Source of the DNA: Limonium bicolor
Taxonomy: Eukaryota > Streptophyta > Magnoliopsida > Caryophyllales > Plumbaginaceae
Direction: 5' to 3'
DNA: 64,000 nt
Assembly (NCBI GenBank): GCA_023374045.1
Contig: CM041776.1
Location: forward strand, 283,091,999 to 283,155,998
Every line of letters begins with the position of its first letter. Position 1 is the first letter of the stretch. The notes below the pieces were generated by a model. It saw only the letters and a program-made list of their open reading frames with translations. It had not been told where the DNA came from and did no database searches. Below, piece by piece: positions 48,290 to 60,363 of this stretch. A program made the translations under genes and the position numbers.

Positions 48290-51200
48290 AATTTGGCAAA
48301 TGCTCTTTAATCTGCAACAAGAAAAGGAATGGAAAACATAATGAGATTAAGATAAAGACACAAAAAATCTGCCGAAAGAATTAAATACAAGACAGCGTTC
48401 GTATTACCTTGTCTTTATCATTCTTAAAACTTGGGAAGTACCCGCAGAACTCGTACATATACCGCATCACGTAGTACCCGCAACTCTAGAGTCCTTTTGG
48501 GTAGGGCACTAAATCACCAAAATTCACAAATGTAAAACAATTGTACAAAGATAATAGCAGCACGAATGAAATACATGAATTACCAAACCTTGATGTAATC
48601 GACGGTCAAATCACCAAACTCTCCCTGGGGTTTTTTTGTAACAACTGTTACATATATTAACAAAAGCGTTTAGCAAAATGAACAAGTACATTAATTTTGG
48701 TTCAAAAAACTTACAACAATTAAATAGTAATAAAACTTACTCTTTGATTAAGTCTTCAGTGTTGAATTCTGTCCACTGCCCTAGTGGATCTAGAACGAGC
48801 AGAGTAGCGGTGGCAGCGCAGAATATAAACAAAGCCCAGTGGTGGCTACAATGTCAAATACAAAATGAAATGAGAAATGAAGGTAAAAAAGTTAGCTAAT
48901 TAGTATGTAATTTTATATCAGAACTCACGTTTGGTGATACGGCATTAGAATGAATAATTTATTCTGTTGATCAACAACATTGAAGCAATGAATCATGTAA
49001 TTCACAAAACCTCCCCGGGTCCCTAGTGACTGAGTCGTACGATAAACGCTCCGGGCACACCGCAGTAATGGAGGTCATGTCCTTCTCAGCACATCTCTCA
49101 AGCAGACATCTATTATATCACATGTACTATAAAAAGTTAGCCAATGCAACTTCATAGATACTTATTCTATATGTTTTTACAGTATGAGGAAAGAACACTT
49201 ACTTTAGATAAGCTTGAATAATGTTAATGTTCAGATAATCTCCACACATCATCTCTCTGATGTCCTCAAAGTTGATTGCCGTGATCATATCTTCTTCGTA
49301 GTGAAACATCGACTTTGGAAGCGTCATCATGAAGTTGTTAGTTTGAGATGACTTCAACATGATCTTGTCGTAGAGATTCATCTGCTTGGCCCCCAAAACA
49401 TTAACAAGTTTTTGTGGCAGTGCGAGCTTATTTTTAGGCGCCTCAGAAGTCCTGGTGCGACCCCGGACGGGCGCTGGATTCTTACCTTTCGCACCCCGAC
49501 TCACTGGATTCTTACCCTTCACACACAAACAGTAAAGCATAAATGTAAAGATAATTACTAATTGATTATTATAGTAACATTAAACATTTATCTAGAACAT
49601 ACCCTTGTACTTCTGACAGGATTCGCCGGCGCGCTGATCTCTTCTTCTCTGGGCCGGGATACGCGGCGAGGAAGCTCAGGGATCTCAGGATTCGCCGGCG
49701 CGCTGGTCTCTTCTAGTCTGGGCCGGGTTACGCGGCGAGGAAGCTCAGGGATCTATAATAGATTAGATTAGACACTTAATGCTAAATAATGCATTTTATT
49801 AGATACTAAATGGTTGTCAAACAGTCTTACCTCATCGGTGACAACAATATAACATGCTGGCCAGGGCAATATGTCTCCCTTCGCTTCGATCAGCGTGCAT
49901 TTGTTGTCAAACGCCATGGAAGGTATGCATGCTCAAATCCATCAATGATCAGGTCCAAGGTCACACGCGCGTAGAATGGGGGTAGACGTACGAAACTGAT
50001 GAGCGTGAGTGGACCTGATGGCAACACCGTCCCGTAGGCCGCATCTACAGGGTGCCCTTCTAATGGTATTTGGAGACGGCATTTTTTTGCTCCTTTAATA
50101 AACAGAGATAATACGTGAAATAAATAAGTGAGTCCAATCTAATACTATTTAAATGACTTTATTTTAGGAGAAAAATAGTTAAACAAAGCTAACCGGATGT
50201 TGGCAAATGGGTACGGGTCAGCGGCCGGAGCACAACTAGACGAGGAAGACAGTCGAGGAGGATCATGCTGCTGCTGCTGTGTAGTCGCATGTGCGATCGA
50301 ATTCAACGCTTCCTGCAGCCTCTCCTCGAAAGCCCGGCGCTCAGCAGCCAGTTTCTCTCATTAGCTTGGCGCTCAGCAGCCCACTTACGCTCTACCATCG
50401 CCTCGACTTCAGCAGCACTCATCTGACCCTTCCTAGCAGATGGCGGGAATACGTGCTTCTGACGTACTTCTCCCCCAAATCCTCTAACACGCCCCGGGTG
50501 ATCCTTCTTCCCAAGTTGATTGAGAGCGTCGTCTTGAGAAGGAGGAGCGTGTAGTCTACTTCTCCTCTCTGTGCCGCTTCATACTGTCCAATTCAAAGAA
50601 GTTAACACTAAATTTAAGATCAACAAACACTTGAGTATATAAGTAAATTATTTAACAGCTACTTTCAAATACTTACAATTTGGTTAGCCAGTTGTTCCAT
50701 CGCAGCATTAGGAAATATCCTCTGACCTTCGCTGGTCGTTTTCTGGCGTCCCAGTATGTACATCTGCACCCTCCTCGCCTCAGAGACATCCTCGATCGGG
50801 CATTCACTTCCATCCTCGTTCCTCCGTGTCAGCAAACCAGCTTCTTTCCACTCGAGGCTGCCCACATATCCCCTTCGTCCCATGGTGTGGGGGTAGAGAT
50901 TAGCTTCACGGTTTTGCCGTGCTTGTTCTTGTATTGCTGTTAAGAAAGTACAACAGAAATTAATTAGAAAATCAGGGATAAAGCATTATGAGCATTAATT
51001 AAGAAAAGAGTACACACAAACATACCCTGAACTCGGGGGTGGCGTGCCGCTCAACGAACTCCTTCCACTCCTCTTCAGTGATCATGCCATTGTACACAAC
51101 ATACGGCGGAGGCTCACGTGGGGGCACCCTGTTGATCCAATGCTCAACCAAGTAGTGGCGGAATGATTTAGCTTTGCCGGACACCAAAGAAAGAACGGTC

Positions 51201-51636
51201 TTCTTCACTTCTTCTGGGATCTTGTATCGTTCTTGCACCTTCTTCCAGATGGTCTCCTTAACTTCTTCCGGGACTTGTTTCCATGTGTGGTTGATGCAGC
51301 AATGTGATCTGGCCAGAGTCCCTAGCATACTAGCGAACTCTGACCTGCTGCCCCCACCATACCTCCCATACTTGTCCCACAGAAGACTAATCTGATCCGG
51401 TTTCTGCAGTTTCAACCCACGGGTCGGACCTCTACCTCTGGGTCTCTGAGTAGCACTCGTAGAAGGTGCACTCATGGAAGGGCCAACAGCAGCAGCGGCA
51501 GATGTAGATGGGCAACAGCAGCAGCGGCAGATGTAGAGGGAGACGGTGGGACCGGTACCATTTGCTGCTCTTTCCTCACGACAAAATAAATCGAACTCTC
51601 ATCAACCATGTCATCAGCCATGTCCTGATCAGCCAT
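48290..51636 (-). pseudogene. CACTA second gene: Transposase_24-like, DUF8039-like and Ulp1 (C48) protease
   Basis: Start ATG 51636 (MADQDMADDMVDESSIYF). Part 1 (50999-51475): RGPTRGLKLQ, WDKYGRYGGGSRSEFASMLG and HWINRVPPREPPPYVVYNG, the plant transposase (Ptta/En/Spm, Transposase_24) pattern. Part 2 (50665-50883): RGYVGSLEWKE and DGSECPIEDVSEAR. Part 3 (49800-50070): HPVDAAYGTVLPSGPL, a DUF8039-like pattern. Part 4 (48400-49540) is a Ulp1-type SUMO-protease-like domain with INFEDIREMMCGDYLNINII, the catalytic His in HWALFIF (near 48840), Asp in LDPLG and Cys in SCGYYVMRYMYEF (near 48480). A stop directly before SCGYY and a 29-bp duplication near the start (51481-51538) disable it. Such proteases are frequent passengers in plant CACTA and MULE elements. 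Confidence 0.75.
49619..49756 (-). repeat. 69-bp in-frame tandem duplication
   Basis: Two copies of ggattcgccggcgcgctg...gaggaagctcagggatct, starting at 49619 and 49688. 69 bp is 23 codons, so the frame is kept. Confidence 0.85.
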
Positions 51637-51756
51637 GCCTGCAAGGATTGAAATACAATTTGAATTAAATTAAGCATTTCATAATGGTCATACAAGCAAT
51701 AAATAAAAGAGTGTTAATTTCATATAAATTTTTATAGTAATAACTTACATACACCA

Positions 51757-54700
51757 TTATCTCTCAACCCACATTCCCTCGTTATGGTCTGATCGTATAT
51801 ACTCACGATGACCTGTGACCTCAGCCTCTTCCAATGAAATAGGAACAGTTGGAGGTTCATCTTCTGCATCATACTCATCCTCATCAACCACACCATCCAC
51901 ACCAACTATTCCTCTTCTCCCTTTAAGCACAACAGACCATCTAGGATTACAGGGATCAGTTACATAAAATATCTGCTTAACCTTCGTCCCAACAACGAAT
52001 GGCTCAACCGTGGGAGTAGCTCTAGACAGATCAACCAGTTTCATACCATGCTCCTCCTCACGGTAGCCATGATTGTTGTTAACCCAGTTACAGCGGAAAA
52101 CACACATTTCGTAGCTGTTGTAGTCCAATACCCAGATGTCTTGTATAACACCGAAATATGATTGTTGTACTGAGAGGACTATGACCCACGACACCGATGT
52201 CATATAAGTTTTGATAAGCTTCAAGCTCTACACCACTGTTTTGATTCGTTGACTTCTGATCCTGACGTTCTGTGAAAAAGGTGAATCCGTTGACATCGTA
52301 CCCCTCATAAGAAATTACATCCAGATTTGGTCCAAATGCAACTACTTTAATCAGTTCAGGCACATTCGTGGACTGATCGGACAACACTCTTCTTTGAACC
52401 ATCGGACAAATGTCCTATTCTGCTCATTTTGTAGTCTAACGTCACTCATGTTTGGATATTGTGCTCTTAAAAACACACAAGTGTTCATCAAAGTATGGTT
52501 CAACATCTTCAAGATGACTTAGCACAACTAAATGAGCTTTGTTAAGAGTGTCTATGTCAATTCTTTTCAGTTTCCTTCCAACCGTGCCAACACCCTTCAA
52601 TCTGCCCTCGTGTCTAGAACGTGGAAGTCCAATGGTATCGACACCTTCTAGGTAATTGGTGCAGAAGTCTACAACTTCCTCTGTGATAGTGCCCTCTATA
52701 ATACTACCCTCTGGGTGACGACGGTTCTTCATTTTCTTCTTCAGGACACCCATGTACCTTTCGAACGGATACATGTAGCGAAGGTACAAAGGACCACACA
52801 TCAGAATCTCTCTTACAAGATGCACGAGGAGATGTATCATTATGTCGAAGAACGATGGAGGAAAATACATCTCCAGCTGGCACATTGTCACAATAAGATC
52901 CTTTTGTAATTTAGACAGAGTGTCCACATCAAGAACCTTAGACGAAATGGATTTGAGGAAGACACTGACGTTTGTGATTGTGTGTCTGACAGCATCCGGC
53001 AAGATCCCACGTAGTGCAATTGGCAAAAATTCTTGAAGTAGGACATGATAATCGTGAGATTTCATTCCTACTAATTTGAAATCTGTCATGGACACTAGGT
53101 TTCTTATGTTTGAGGAGTAACCTGATGGCACCTTGATGTTGTAAAGGGTACTGCATAGACTATGTTTCTCTTCTTTAGACAGAGTGTGACAGGCAGGAGG
53201 CAAGAATGTGCGTTTTCCACGTTCTTGCGGGCCAAGCTCTGTCGTATGCCCAACTCAATTAAATCTTTTCTTCCTTTCAAATGATCCTTTGTCTTTCCTT
53301 TTATGTTCAAAAGGGTGCTAGTGATACTTTCACCCACGTTCTTTCGACATGCATCCCATCGATACAATGTCTAACCTCCAGATGCTGCCAGTACTGTAGT
53401 TCCCAAAATATTGATTTCTTTTTCCAGACACTTTTTTCACAACTTTTGGTTGGCGGCCCGAAGTTGTTCACAATATTATCCAACTTTTTGTAAATCTCTG
53501 TACCTGTCAAAGGCTGGCGCACCACGCTGTGATCAGTTTTCCCATCGAACTCTTTCGCCATCTTTCGATACTTATGTCCTTTTGGAAGCATTTTTCGGTG
53601 GCCCATATACACGGTTTTGCCACTATGTTTCAAGCGAATGCTACAAGTGTTTTCACCACAAATCGGACACGCCAACGCCCCCTTGATTGAATAGCCTGAA
53701 AGATTACCATAGGCGGGGAAATCATTGATTGTGCAGTACAACATAGCACGCAAATTGAAGTCCTCTTTACTGAATGAGTCGTAAACCGTAGCCCCTTCAT
53801 TCCACAAGAGTTGTAGATCCTCTATCAAAGGTTGTAGGAATACATCAATTTTGTTGCCCGGTTGCTTTGGACCTGATATTAACAAAGACAACAAGATGTG
53901 TCTTGGTTTCATGCATAACCACGGCGGTAGATTGTAAATAACCAAAAGCACAGGCCAGGTACTGTGTATGCTACTCAAAGTACCGTAAGGGTTCATCCCA
54001 TCCGTGCACAAGCCTAGCCTTAGGTTTCTCGGTTCGTTACCAAACTCAGGAAATTTTACGTCTATGTTTCTCCACTGTGGTGCATCAGCGGGATGTCTCA
54101 ATCTGCCATCCTTTTTCCTGTGAACTGAATGCCACCGAAGATTCTCTGCGTCTTTCTCAATGGAGAACAAACGTCTGAACCTTGGAATGATGGGCAGGTA
54201 CCACATACCTTAGCTGGTGAACCTTTCTTACTACCGCTGATGTGAGTTTGTTGTTTCTTATACCGTGACGCTCCACATGCTGAACAGCTTTCAGCAAATT
54301 CATCCGATTTCCAAAACAGCATGCAACCATTTGGACAAGCATGAATTTTCTGGTACCCCATACCCATTGGGCACATCATTTTTTTGGCTGAGTACGTAGT
54401 CGTTGGTAAAACGTTGTCCACCGGAAGAACGTATTTCAATAGTTCCAGGAGGTCAGTGAAACTTACGTCGCTCCAGCCATGTTTCGCTTTCAAGTTGAAT
54501 AGCTTGAGGACGACACTCAACTTGCTTAACTTTGTAGGGTCACACCCGGGGTACAACGGTGTTTTGGATGAATCAAACAAATTTTCATACTTGTCTGGCG
54601 TGTTAGAGTAATGTCGTTCCACATCTTCGAGCATAGTCTCAATGTCATCATCCCAGAAATCTGGCTCAACGTTCGCTGTAACGTCTTCTGGATCACCAGC

Positions 54701-55018
54701 AACTGTATCATCTCCAAGTTCTGTTTCTGTGTTTGCCTGACCATTATCCCCTTCGTCAGGCTTAATAACATCGAACGCACTCTGACCATGCCATCGGATT
54801 ATGTCTTGGAAATCTTTTGTAAAACCGCGGCGGATCAGATGTTCCTTAATTGTTTCAACGCCGCGATATCTCAGATTGTTTTGGCAGTCGATACACGGAC
54901 AAAATATGTATCCCTTGTCTGTAGGTTTCAGATTGTTCGCCAACACCGTGCATAACTTATCAACTCCTTCTAAAAACTTGTCGTCCAAATTTCCGCTGTA
55001 AATCCACGAACGTTCCAT
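51757..55018 (-). pseudogene. CACTA transposase (TNPD type)
   Basis: Start ATG 55018. Order: transposase-associated domain (MERSWIYSGNLDD, CPCIDCQNN, HLIRRGFTKDF); zinc ribbon-like CSACGASRYK; tnp2 transposase core (WYLPIIPRFRRLFSIEKDAE, RHPADAPQWRNID, LGLCTDGMNPYGTLSS, PACPICGEN-like); DUF4218 part (52442-53203: FFDIMIHLLVHLVREI, YPFERYMGVLKKKMKNRRHP); DUF4216 part (51757-52400: QKSTNQNSGVELEAY, FYVTDPCNPRWSVVLKG). This enzyme cuts and joins the element ends. Single-base shifts near 54208, 53345, 53215 and two more in 52150-52440 break the frame, each repaired by one base; a stop follows FKSTISKHE. Confidence 0.92.
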
Positions 55019-55131
55019 CTCCTTCTAGCTATTTATATGAAGGCAGCCATTTCATACCGTCACCCGTGGCAGAGTCTTTACACTTTTGTATCTTATCAAC
55101 CTAAATCCATCCATGAGTATTAAATCCCACC

Positions 55132-55302
55132 GGTGAACGTGTTTTTAATATGTAATTTATTGAAAATTTCGGCAGCATCTCCCTACAGTTCTTCAAATGC
55201 ACGATATTATGATATTAATCAATAATATATGCATTCGAAGAACAATAAAGAGATACTGCTGAAATAATCAATAAAGTACATATTAAAAGCACATTCACAC
55301 CC
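55132..55302. repeat. Long imperfect inverted repeat in CACTA leader
   Basis: Arms 55132-55213 and 55220-55302, about 85% matching, with core cggcagcatctccctacagttcttcaa paired with its complement. Adjacent perfect hairpins lie at 55329-55346 (cagtcccgacagggactg) and 55349-55375 (aagatatacct...aggtatatctt). It is probably a small foldback insertion. Confidence 0.8.
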
Positions 55303-56826
55303 TAGGTGTGTGATTTAACAATCGTGGACAGTCCCGACAGGGACTGCCGAAGATATACCTCTATTAGGTATATCTTGGGCGGATAACTATGTTTGGTAGT
55401 TTGTCAAATATTATATGTATATATATAAATCTTACCTCTGGTAGACGATTAGCCGATGCTAAGACGGTTGAGGTCGGAAGCCTAAATAAAGTCGTAGTCC
55501 TGATGCATAAATGAAAAACGACAACATTAGAATTCATCAAAAAATCAAGGTTAAATGCTAGCTAAACCGCGGAAAAAAATCGACAGCATCTCCCCTATAT
55601 TTCTAACGTCTCCAAATCAGTTTTATCAAAGTCAAATTCGCACGCACCATCTAGAACTGGTAACATACATAAACTTATCTTCACTGATGTATTTAGTTTA
55701 CAGAAACAGAAGTCTAAGTTTTAAAACTAAACAGCCCCAACATCTTTCTGTTGCCTCTACTGAACAGATTCACACAGCACTCAAACAGAAATAGAAACTG
55801 AAAGAAAAGAAACAGACAGACAGAGACTGGTGTATGACTCCTCTCTGTTTGTTCACGTGTTTGAATTCTCAAACCTTTCTAAACTGTCGATCCTGTCAAT
55901 TTGGTGTGTTATAAAGTTTCTAACTCAACTAAACCCAAGGCAACTTTGTTACAGATGCAGAATTAGTCAGAACCTGATCTGATAGGAAACTGAAGCTGAA
56001 ATCCAAACTGAAATCAAAACAGAAACTGAGTTGTGTTCTTGCTTTCTTCCCTGTCTGTTTTTTTTTCTTTCAACTGATTATACTTCTCCTAACTCCTTAC
56101 CCAGTTACTTAAATATTCCATTAAGCTTTTAAATCCAGACCAAAACTCAAACAACTTGTTACAGACACGGGATTAGCAGACCTTGAACCTGAAGCTAATG
56201 CCCAACATTATGAAACTGAGATATGCTACAGTTCTGTTCCATTCCTTTTTCAGGAATCGGTAATATACTTGAACTTACTTTCTTTCCTGTGGCAGTTTTA
56301 AGTAGTAGCATTTTTAAAACTACACTATTATGTATTAATTGTAATACTAAATGCTAAGAATAAATAAATACAGCAGTTTACAGATTGGTTTGCAAAGTTA
56401 CCGTAACTAAGCACCGAAGTGGGCAAGTAGTGTAGAAATCAGCCCACGAACTAGGTCGCAATTAACTGTGAATCTGGGCACAAATATATGAACAAGGTTA
56501 GAACATTTGCCATTACACTCTCAGGATTCGATACAAACGAGGTTAGAACTTGCAATCGAAATGCATGTATATGAACAAAGTTAGAAAAAAACGACAATCA
56601 ATCGATCGCATACCCAATACGCGATAGAGACGTCGACGGTGAGACCAGTGGTAGATGGGTGGTGACCGGCGGCGATGGGAGTGACAAAGGTGGTGGGAGC
56701 GACGGCGGCGATGGCCGTTAGCAAGGTGACGGGAGAGAGGAGGCGATTTCAGTGAGGAAGATAGCGCGAAAGAGAAGAAGAGTTACTGTGAGTAGAGTGT
56801 GCAGAGTGTAGGCAAATGTTTAAATG
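55303..56826. other. Non-coding 5' region of CACTA genes
   Basis: No ORF of note. From 56640 to 56820 a GC- and G-rich stretch (ggtggtgaccggcggcgatg) reads on the minus strand as a CT/CCG-rich leader, comparable to that at 47330-47480. Confidence 0.5.
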
Positions 56827-56868
56827 GACTTTAGATTACGGTTTACATGTAAACCGTAAACTAAAGTC
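56827..56868. repeat. 42-bp near-perfect palindrome
   Basis: gactttagattacggtttac/atgtaaaccgtaaactaaagtc, one mismatch. Same motif as the larger hairpins. Confidence 0.85.
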
Positions 56869-56899
56869 ACACTTTACATGACGGTTCCACAAAAACCGT

Positions 56900-57173
56900 A
56901 ATCTAAAGTGTAACGAAATTAAAAAAAAATTGCGCGATAATTATTTGGCATATGTTGGGTTTCAAACATAGGTAACACATTAATATAAAGTTTTTATTAA
57001 TCTAAAATACACTGGTAAAACGACGTCGTTAAATGCAATCTAAAGTGTAACGAAATTAAAAAAATAGCGCGATAATTATTTGGCATATGTTGGGTTTCAA
57101 ACATAGGTAACACATTAATATAAAGTTTTTATTAATCTAAAATACACTGTAAAACGACGTCGTTAACTGTAAT
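56900..57173. repeat. 137-bp tandem duplication in CACTA right end
   Basis: Two copies beginning aatctaaagtgtaacgaaat, at 56900 and 57037, each holding gcgcgataattatttggcat and ending aaaacgacgtcgtt. Confidence 0.85.
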
Positions 57174-57246
57174 TTAGATTACGCGCGGAGTCGAAAAATC
57201 AAATAATACGGGAAATTTTTTCGTCAGGTCAAAACGACGTGTTGAC

Positions 57247-57410
57247 GAGGTTGGCGCGCCTTTTTTAGGAGGGACTTTAGATGACGGTTTTTAGTAAAAC
57301 CGTAATCTAAAGTCCGTTGACCGTAAAGCGCGCGTCAACACGGGACTTTAGATTACGGTTTACTAAAAACCGTCATCTAAAGTCCCTCCTAAAAAAGGCG
57401 CGCCAACCTC
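57247..57410. repeat. 164-bp near-perfect hairpin in CACTA right end
   Basis: Arms of about 68 bp (gaggttggcgcgcctttttt ... taatctaaagtcc) differ by one base; the loop contains a nested gttgac...gtcaac. Likely transposase-binding and small-RNA-prone. Confidence 0.92.
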
Positions 57411-57514
57411 CGATCGATTATTGATTACGGGTTAATCAATCATCGTCGCTAATTAATTCCGGCCTTACTATTAATCACGGTGTCTGTTTAAGCCGTGATT
57501 AAACCACCGTCATT

Positions 57515-57536
57515 AAAGGCTCGCGTTCCACTAGTG
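57515..57536 (-). repeat. CACTA terminal inverted repeat (right)
   Basis: Minus strand CACTAGTGGAACGCGAGCCT. The base triplet after it (57537-57539, ctt) should be the target duplication, but the other side is not located. Confidence 0.85.
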
Positions 57537-57828
57537 CTTAGTGATGCTCCACGATTTCCTTTTGATTTAATTCTTTTTTTTAGACTCACCTTGACTTAGC
57601 TCAACCGCTGCATACTAGTGTATTTGACTTGGTCAGCCTTAGTGGTTTAAGCTCCACGCTTTAGTACTGCAAGCACGTCTTTAATCTTCTTTTGTATATG
57701 GAATGAGTCGGTGTCGAAACACGACTCTGCCTAGTCTTGATTATCCTTGTCTTCAGTATTAAGCTTGAGTCGGTCACCAGGGTGACTCAGTAAGGTTGTC
57801 ATCCTCTTACAAAACTAGGATTCTAACA
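57537..57828 (-). repeat. Partial 3' LTR of copia element 2
   Basis: Ends aggattctaaca at 57828, then tattctctctttttgctaatg, which parallels the junction in copia element 1 (tttccccctt gttgctgatg). The left part of the LTR is missing beyond the CACTA end. Confidence 0.7.
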
Positions 57829-57843
57829 TATTCTCTCTTTTTG

Positions 57844-58859
57844 CTAATGATGGCAAACTCAATGTATCACGTGGTAGTACCTGAAACATTAGACAAGCCA
57901 AAGAAACAAGATAAGGGAACCGACTTCGTCTTGGTTCCCTTAAAACTAAGCATAAATTTAAACAAAGTTCCCCTGAAACTAGGCATGCATAATCATAAGA
58001 AATTCATCCTAAAAGCATATTAACAGCAACTAAAGTAGTTCAAACTATGTCGCAATGAGCAGATTTGTCCAAAAAAACAAACAAAATTGAGGCCTTTAAG
58101 AGGCACTCCTACTTGCATAAAGGAAATAAACCAGCATAAACCGACGCGGGGTACACCACTTCCGCATTTTGCCAACATCAGGGAAGGGTGAGCAAGTTTG
58201 TCAAACAGCTTGAGTTCCATCAGTCTAAACATCATAATAAACCAATAGTTTTTCATAATCCAAAAGTAGTATAAAAAACCTATGATCTAAGGGGATAGTT
58301 CATGGGGGGGGATCTAGCTAGATCAGGGACTCGGTCATCCACTTCATCATCACCCGCAACCTCTGCAGAAGTCTTAGCCCCCTTTGTCATCAACACTACC
58401 TATAGTCTCATCATTTTGTGCCCTAGGTGAGTTATTCTTGATTGTAGCTAGAAGATGCTTAACACCATCCTCAAAGATAACCATAGTCTTACAATGATTA
58501 ACCTTCATAGTGTCAATCAAAAGATTCAACTTGAGTTCAAGCTAAGCACAATTTCCTCTAGATTTTGTATTCTGTCATTGACTGAAGTTGTCTTAATGGA
58601 AGGTGCAATAATAAAGATGGTTTTTTAGCTTAAGACATTATTGGGGCTGGTTTTTTTAAAAGGAGGGAGTCTTGTTGTAAAGAGTTTGACCGACTATGTT
58701 TGTGTCAAGTACATGACTAGATTAGAAGGATCAAAGGTGATGTGGCAATGGGAGAGTATCTTTGGAAGCTAGAATATGTGTCTAAGGAGTATCTAGAGGT
58801 TAAGATGGAGTGGGCCATCTGGTTTAATATTAGCTAGGGTAAGTTAATGGGTTTTATAT
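57844..58859. other. Non-coding part of copia element 2 between LTR and extra ORF
   Basis: Contains ggttcccttaaaac and agttcccctgaaac phrases, weak relatives of the repeated polypurine tracts seen in copia element 1. No gene. Confidence 0.5.
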
Positions 58860-59783
58860 GGATTGTACAAGACACTAGGGCAAGATCTATTGGGCAGACA
58901 AACTGGTTTCCTTCCTTTCCAAGGACCATATTTTTTACTATAGTGGTGTGAAACATCTGATGGATTGCACAGAGAGTGGGTGTGTCAATAGAGTAACCTA
59001 CTCAGCCATTTGATAGGAAAAATCATAGACTTGTTGGGCATCAATAAAATCTAGCTTAGAAAAACCAGATCTATCATAAAAGGTTTGGTTAGAGTTGGGT
59101 ACGCTAAGAGAAACAACTAGAGAACTAAAATCCAGAATTAGAGGTTTTCCACTGACCTCAGTGAGAAGCTTTCCTTTTCTAATAATACAATCTCTATAGA
59201 AAGCATATGACTCTGCTTCGTAATAACTTTTAATATCTATGAACACTTGTAACCACTTTTGAAACTCGAGTAGTTATGCAAATATTGAAAACCCCATAGA
59301 CTGAAGCCATGTAACATCGAGTAACTTGCCTTTTACAAGATTCCTTCTTTCAACTTTGTGCACTGATCGGAGTCGTTTCCAGGTCAAAGTAATGGTTGTG
59401 TCTGACTCTCCCGGAGTGAAAGAAATAGTGCCAATGCTTAAAGAAGAAGCATGAGTGGGTGCTCATGCTTGAAGGATGGTCTTGTCCCTAGGGCAAAGGT
59501 TATGAGTGGAAAGGGGAGGAAGATTGACTAGGGATTTGGATTTCTTAGATTTATTCGGAGGTGGTGAGTTGTCAGTGGAGGTTGGATTAGGGCTAGGGTT
59601 TGGGCTAGGCATGGCAAAAGGATGCATAGTGTCTAGGTGAGGAATCTCGAGATTTATGGGTTTGGGGTTTCGAACGTAGGGAGGTCGGGCAAGGATCCAA
59701 ATTGAATTGGGGCAGAGTTTGGAGAGAAAACCATGAGAGATTTTGTGATGGTATCTGAAGTAGGGATCATTGAAGTATGTCAA
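58860..59783 (-). pseudogene. Extra ORF of copia element 2 (relative of 3736-5362)
   Basis: The fragment at 59463-59783 (Pro-rich, TSTDNSPPPNKSKKSK) is the N-terminal part. RRNLVKGKLLDV, ESYAFYRDCIIRKGK and FSSLVVSLSVPN (58998-59380) line up with RNIVRGKFMDF, ESIAFYQNLVIKNG and LSQILGVP of the first element. Stops and frameshifts throughout. Confidence 0.65.
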
Positions 59784-60363
59784 GGAGTAGATTTTTCATT
59801 GTGGACCAAAGATTGAACTGGATTTATTTGCGATCTGGTAGGAGAATTGACTGGCGAAACGGGTTCTTTGTTAGTGGTCATCTCAGTTGTAGGGGCTTAG
59901 GTTTCAATCGCTGGAACTGTAGGTTGGATTTTGGTGTGGGAGGAGATGGCTTTGGTGTCAGGGATGGAGGTAGGTGATGGAGGTGCAGCAATGGATGTGT
60001 CGACGGAAACTGTGATTAAAAATAAAAGCAAGCTGCAAGATTAAGGCTTAAAGTAGATCATGATTGGAGGAGACGGATTATAGGATGTTGCAGTTGGAGT
60101 TGACGACCATGGCTATGGAGGAAGAAAGGGTAAGGATTTCGGGTAAAAAGAAGGAGAGGAAACGAAGGAGCGAGAAGGGCTAGGAGGCGGTGTCATAGAC
60201 TAAGAATAGTGATAAGTTTTTTAAAAAATGGCGTGCACTATTGGGTTTCCGATTTGTTAGTGAAAAACGGTTGGGATTGGGCAAAGAAAGGTGGGACCAG
60301 ATAGCCAGAGTTACAAAAGTGGGAAAAAAATTAAGGCCACTATTTCGGATTATGATTAACGTA

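Larger units (their letters stand above)
47549..57536 (-). mobile_element. CACTA (En/Spm-type) DNA transposon
   Basis: The right end is certain: minus strand begins CACTAGTGGAACGCGAGCC at 57536. Inside, minus strand, are a TNPD-like transposase gene (51757-55018) and a second gene with Transposase_24-like and Ulp1 protease parts (48290-51636). Both ends are crowded with inverted copies of actttagattacggtt, as expected for CACTA subterminal repeats. I could not find the left CACTA terminus; 47549 is only the edge of the left repeat cluster. It interrupts the LTR of copia element 2 on its right side. Confidence 0.85.

Noticed and set aside
57247..57410. microRNA precursor
   Set aside because: Near-perfect long arms and position in CACTA subterminal repeats fit a transposon foldback better; no evidence for a defined mature miRNA.
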